NCBI GenBank assembly: GCA_021464525.1
Contig: JADRCO010000218.1
Coordinates: 1-42,475 of the forward strand
DNA length: 42,475 nt
From: Rhizophagus sp. LPA8_4_AMF
Lineage: Eukaryota > Glomeromycota > Glomeromycetes > Glomerales > Glomeraceae
Direction: 5' to 3'
The translations under genes and the position numbers were made by a program. This document shows, one piece after another, positions 41,982 through 42,475 of the stretch. The notes beneath the pieces were generated by a model. That model saw only the letters and a program-made list of their open reading frames with translations, did not search any database and had not been told where the DNA came from. Position 1 is the first letter of the stretch, and every line of letters begins with the position of its first letter.

Positions 41982-42475
41982 ATGTCAAGAAATTCTCCAG
42001 TTTACTTCATATTATGGATACTAATACAAGTATTAGTTAAAGTAAATTGTCAACTGACACCCAGTGTATATAGTCATCATACTGCTACACACATCGATAA
42101 TAAATTGTATATTTTGGGTGGACAAGGTTTTAACGATACAATAATAAAAGAATTTATATATCTTGATGTTTCGGTTTCATTTAATACTCAAGAATTATCA
42201 TGGCAAAACTTAACGAAGACTAGTATGGTTCCAGCACATCATTCTGCAACAGCATTTAAAGGCGGTGTAAATAATGATACATTATTTTTATACGGGGGAT
42301 CCACACCTAATACAGAAATGGAATTGGTTTATACATTTGATTCACACAGGGTTAGTTGGAGTATTCCAAAAATAACTGGAATTATTAATACGGATAGAAA
42401 ATGTTGTTTAACAGCCATTGTTAATAATGATGGAAGGGCGTATTTATGGAGTGGATATACCGGTACCGTTTATCC
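41982..42475 (+). CDS. kelch-repeat membrane protein gene, 5' part (runs off the window)
   Basis: An open frame from ATG 41982 to the window edge (164 codons plus two bases) with no stop. MSRNSPVYFILWILIQVLVK gives the same signal peptide as the gene at 7630, then kelch sequence (HTATHIDNKLYILGGQGF, SWQNLTKTSMVPAHHSATAF, LFLYGGST, YLWSGYTG). It aligns along its length with exon 1 of 7630-9900 with many amino-acid changes and small indels (four residues shorter before the first blade), so it is an intact, diverging paralogue rather than a recent copy. The membrane span and tail lie outside the window. The start is clear because the 12-bp duplication at 7630 is absent here. Confidence 0.88.
   Translation, partial: MSRNSPVYFILWILIQVLVKVNCQLTPSVYSHHTATHIDNKLYILGGQGFNDTIIKEFIYLDVSVSFNTQELSWQNLTKTSMVPAHHSATAFKGGVNNDTLFLYGGSTPNTEMELVYTFDSHRVSWSIPKITGIINTDRKCCLTAIVNNDGRAYLWSGYTGTVY

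Overview
The window looks like gene-poor nuclear DNA of an arbuscular mycorrhizal fungus, most likely Rhizophagus irregularis or a close relative. This rests on: very AT-rich sequence; spliced genes with short GT-AG introns; a signal-peptide/kelch/transmembrane gene family; a broken kinase with the WTSGN...GGFAAVYSAxW signature of the expanded Rhizophagus kinases; and dense Tc1/mariner and MITE-type DNA elements. No species name can be proven without a search.

Left part (about 1.8-17.8 kb). This is a cluster of two related surface-protein families. Two intact single-exon genes on the minus strand (2196-3056 and 16708-17745) encode a signal peptide, a proline-rich ectodomain, one membrane span and an almost invariant cytoplasmic segment. 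A six-exon kelch gene on the plus strand (7630-9900) has the same overall plan with a beta-propeller ectodomain and a similar amphipathic tail. Around them lie relics of the same families: kelch pseudogene 4821-5074, proline-rich relics at 4040-4215 and 14340-14660, and an xPKE-repeat relic near 11.2-11.4 kb. The kelch gene and the kelch pseudogene sit head to head as arms of a large imperfect palindrome (about 4.8-7.9 kb), with two MITEs in only one arm. A third kelch copy with the same upstream region starts at 41982 and runs off the right edge.

Middle part (about 11.7-20.4 kb). It holds several tandem repeats and inverted-repeat elements, a roughly 600-bp tract nearly free of A on the plus strand (G/T-rich, then a C/T minisatellite), unrecognised decayed sequence, and a frameshifted protein-kinase pseudogene.

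Right part (about 20.8-39.9 kb). No intact gene is seen. The region is a tandem array of four diverged copies (A-D) of a non-coding unit of roughly 5-5.5 kb. B and C are the most alike and D is truncated and eroded. The copies differ by clean insertions: a 1.5-kb Tc1/mariner element with a dead transposase, itself hit by a MITE (copy A); a MITE in B; and a pogo-like MITE in C whose empty site is preserved in B. A minisatellite of about 70 bp varies from 1 to 3 to 7 copies between A, C and B. Each of A-C keeps a short hydrophobic reading frame.

Taken together, the intact genes are probably secreted or plasma-membrane single-pass proteins with diverging ectodomains and a shared endodomain, evolving by local duplication, inversion and decay in a transposon-rich setting. 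Their biological role is not known from sequence.
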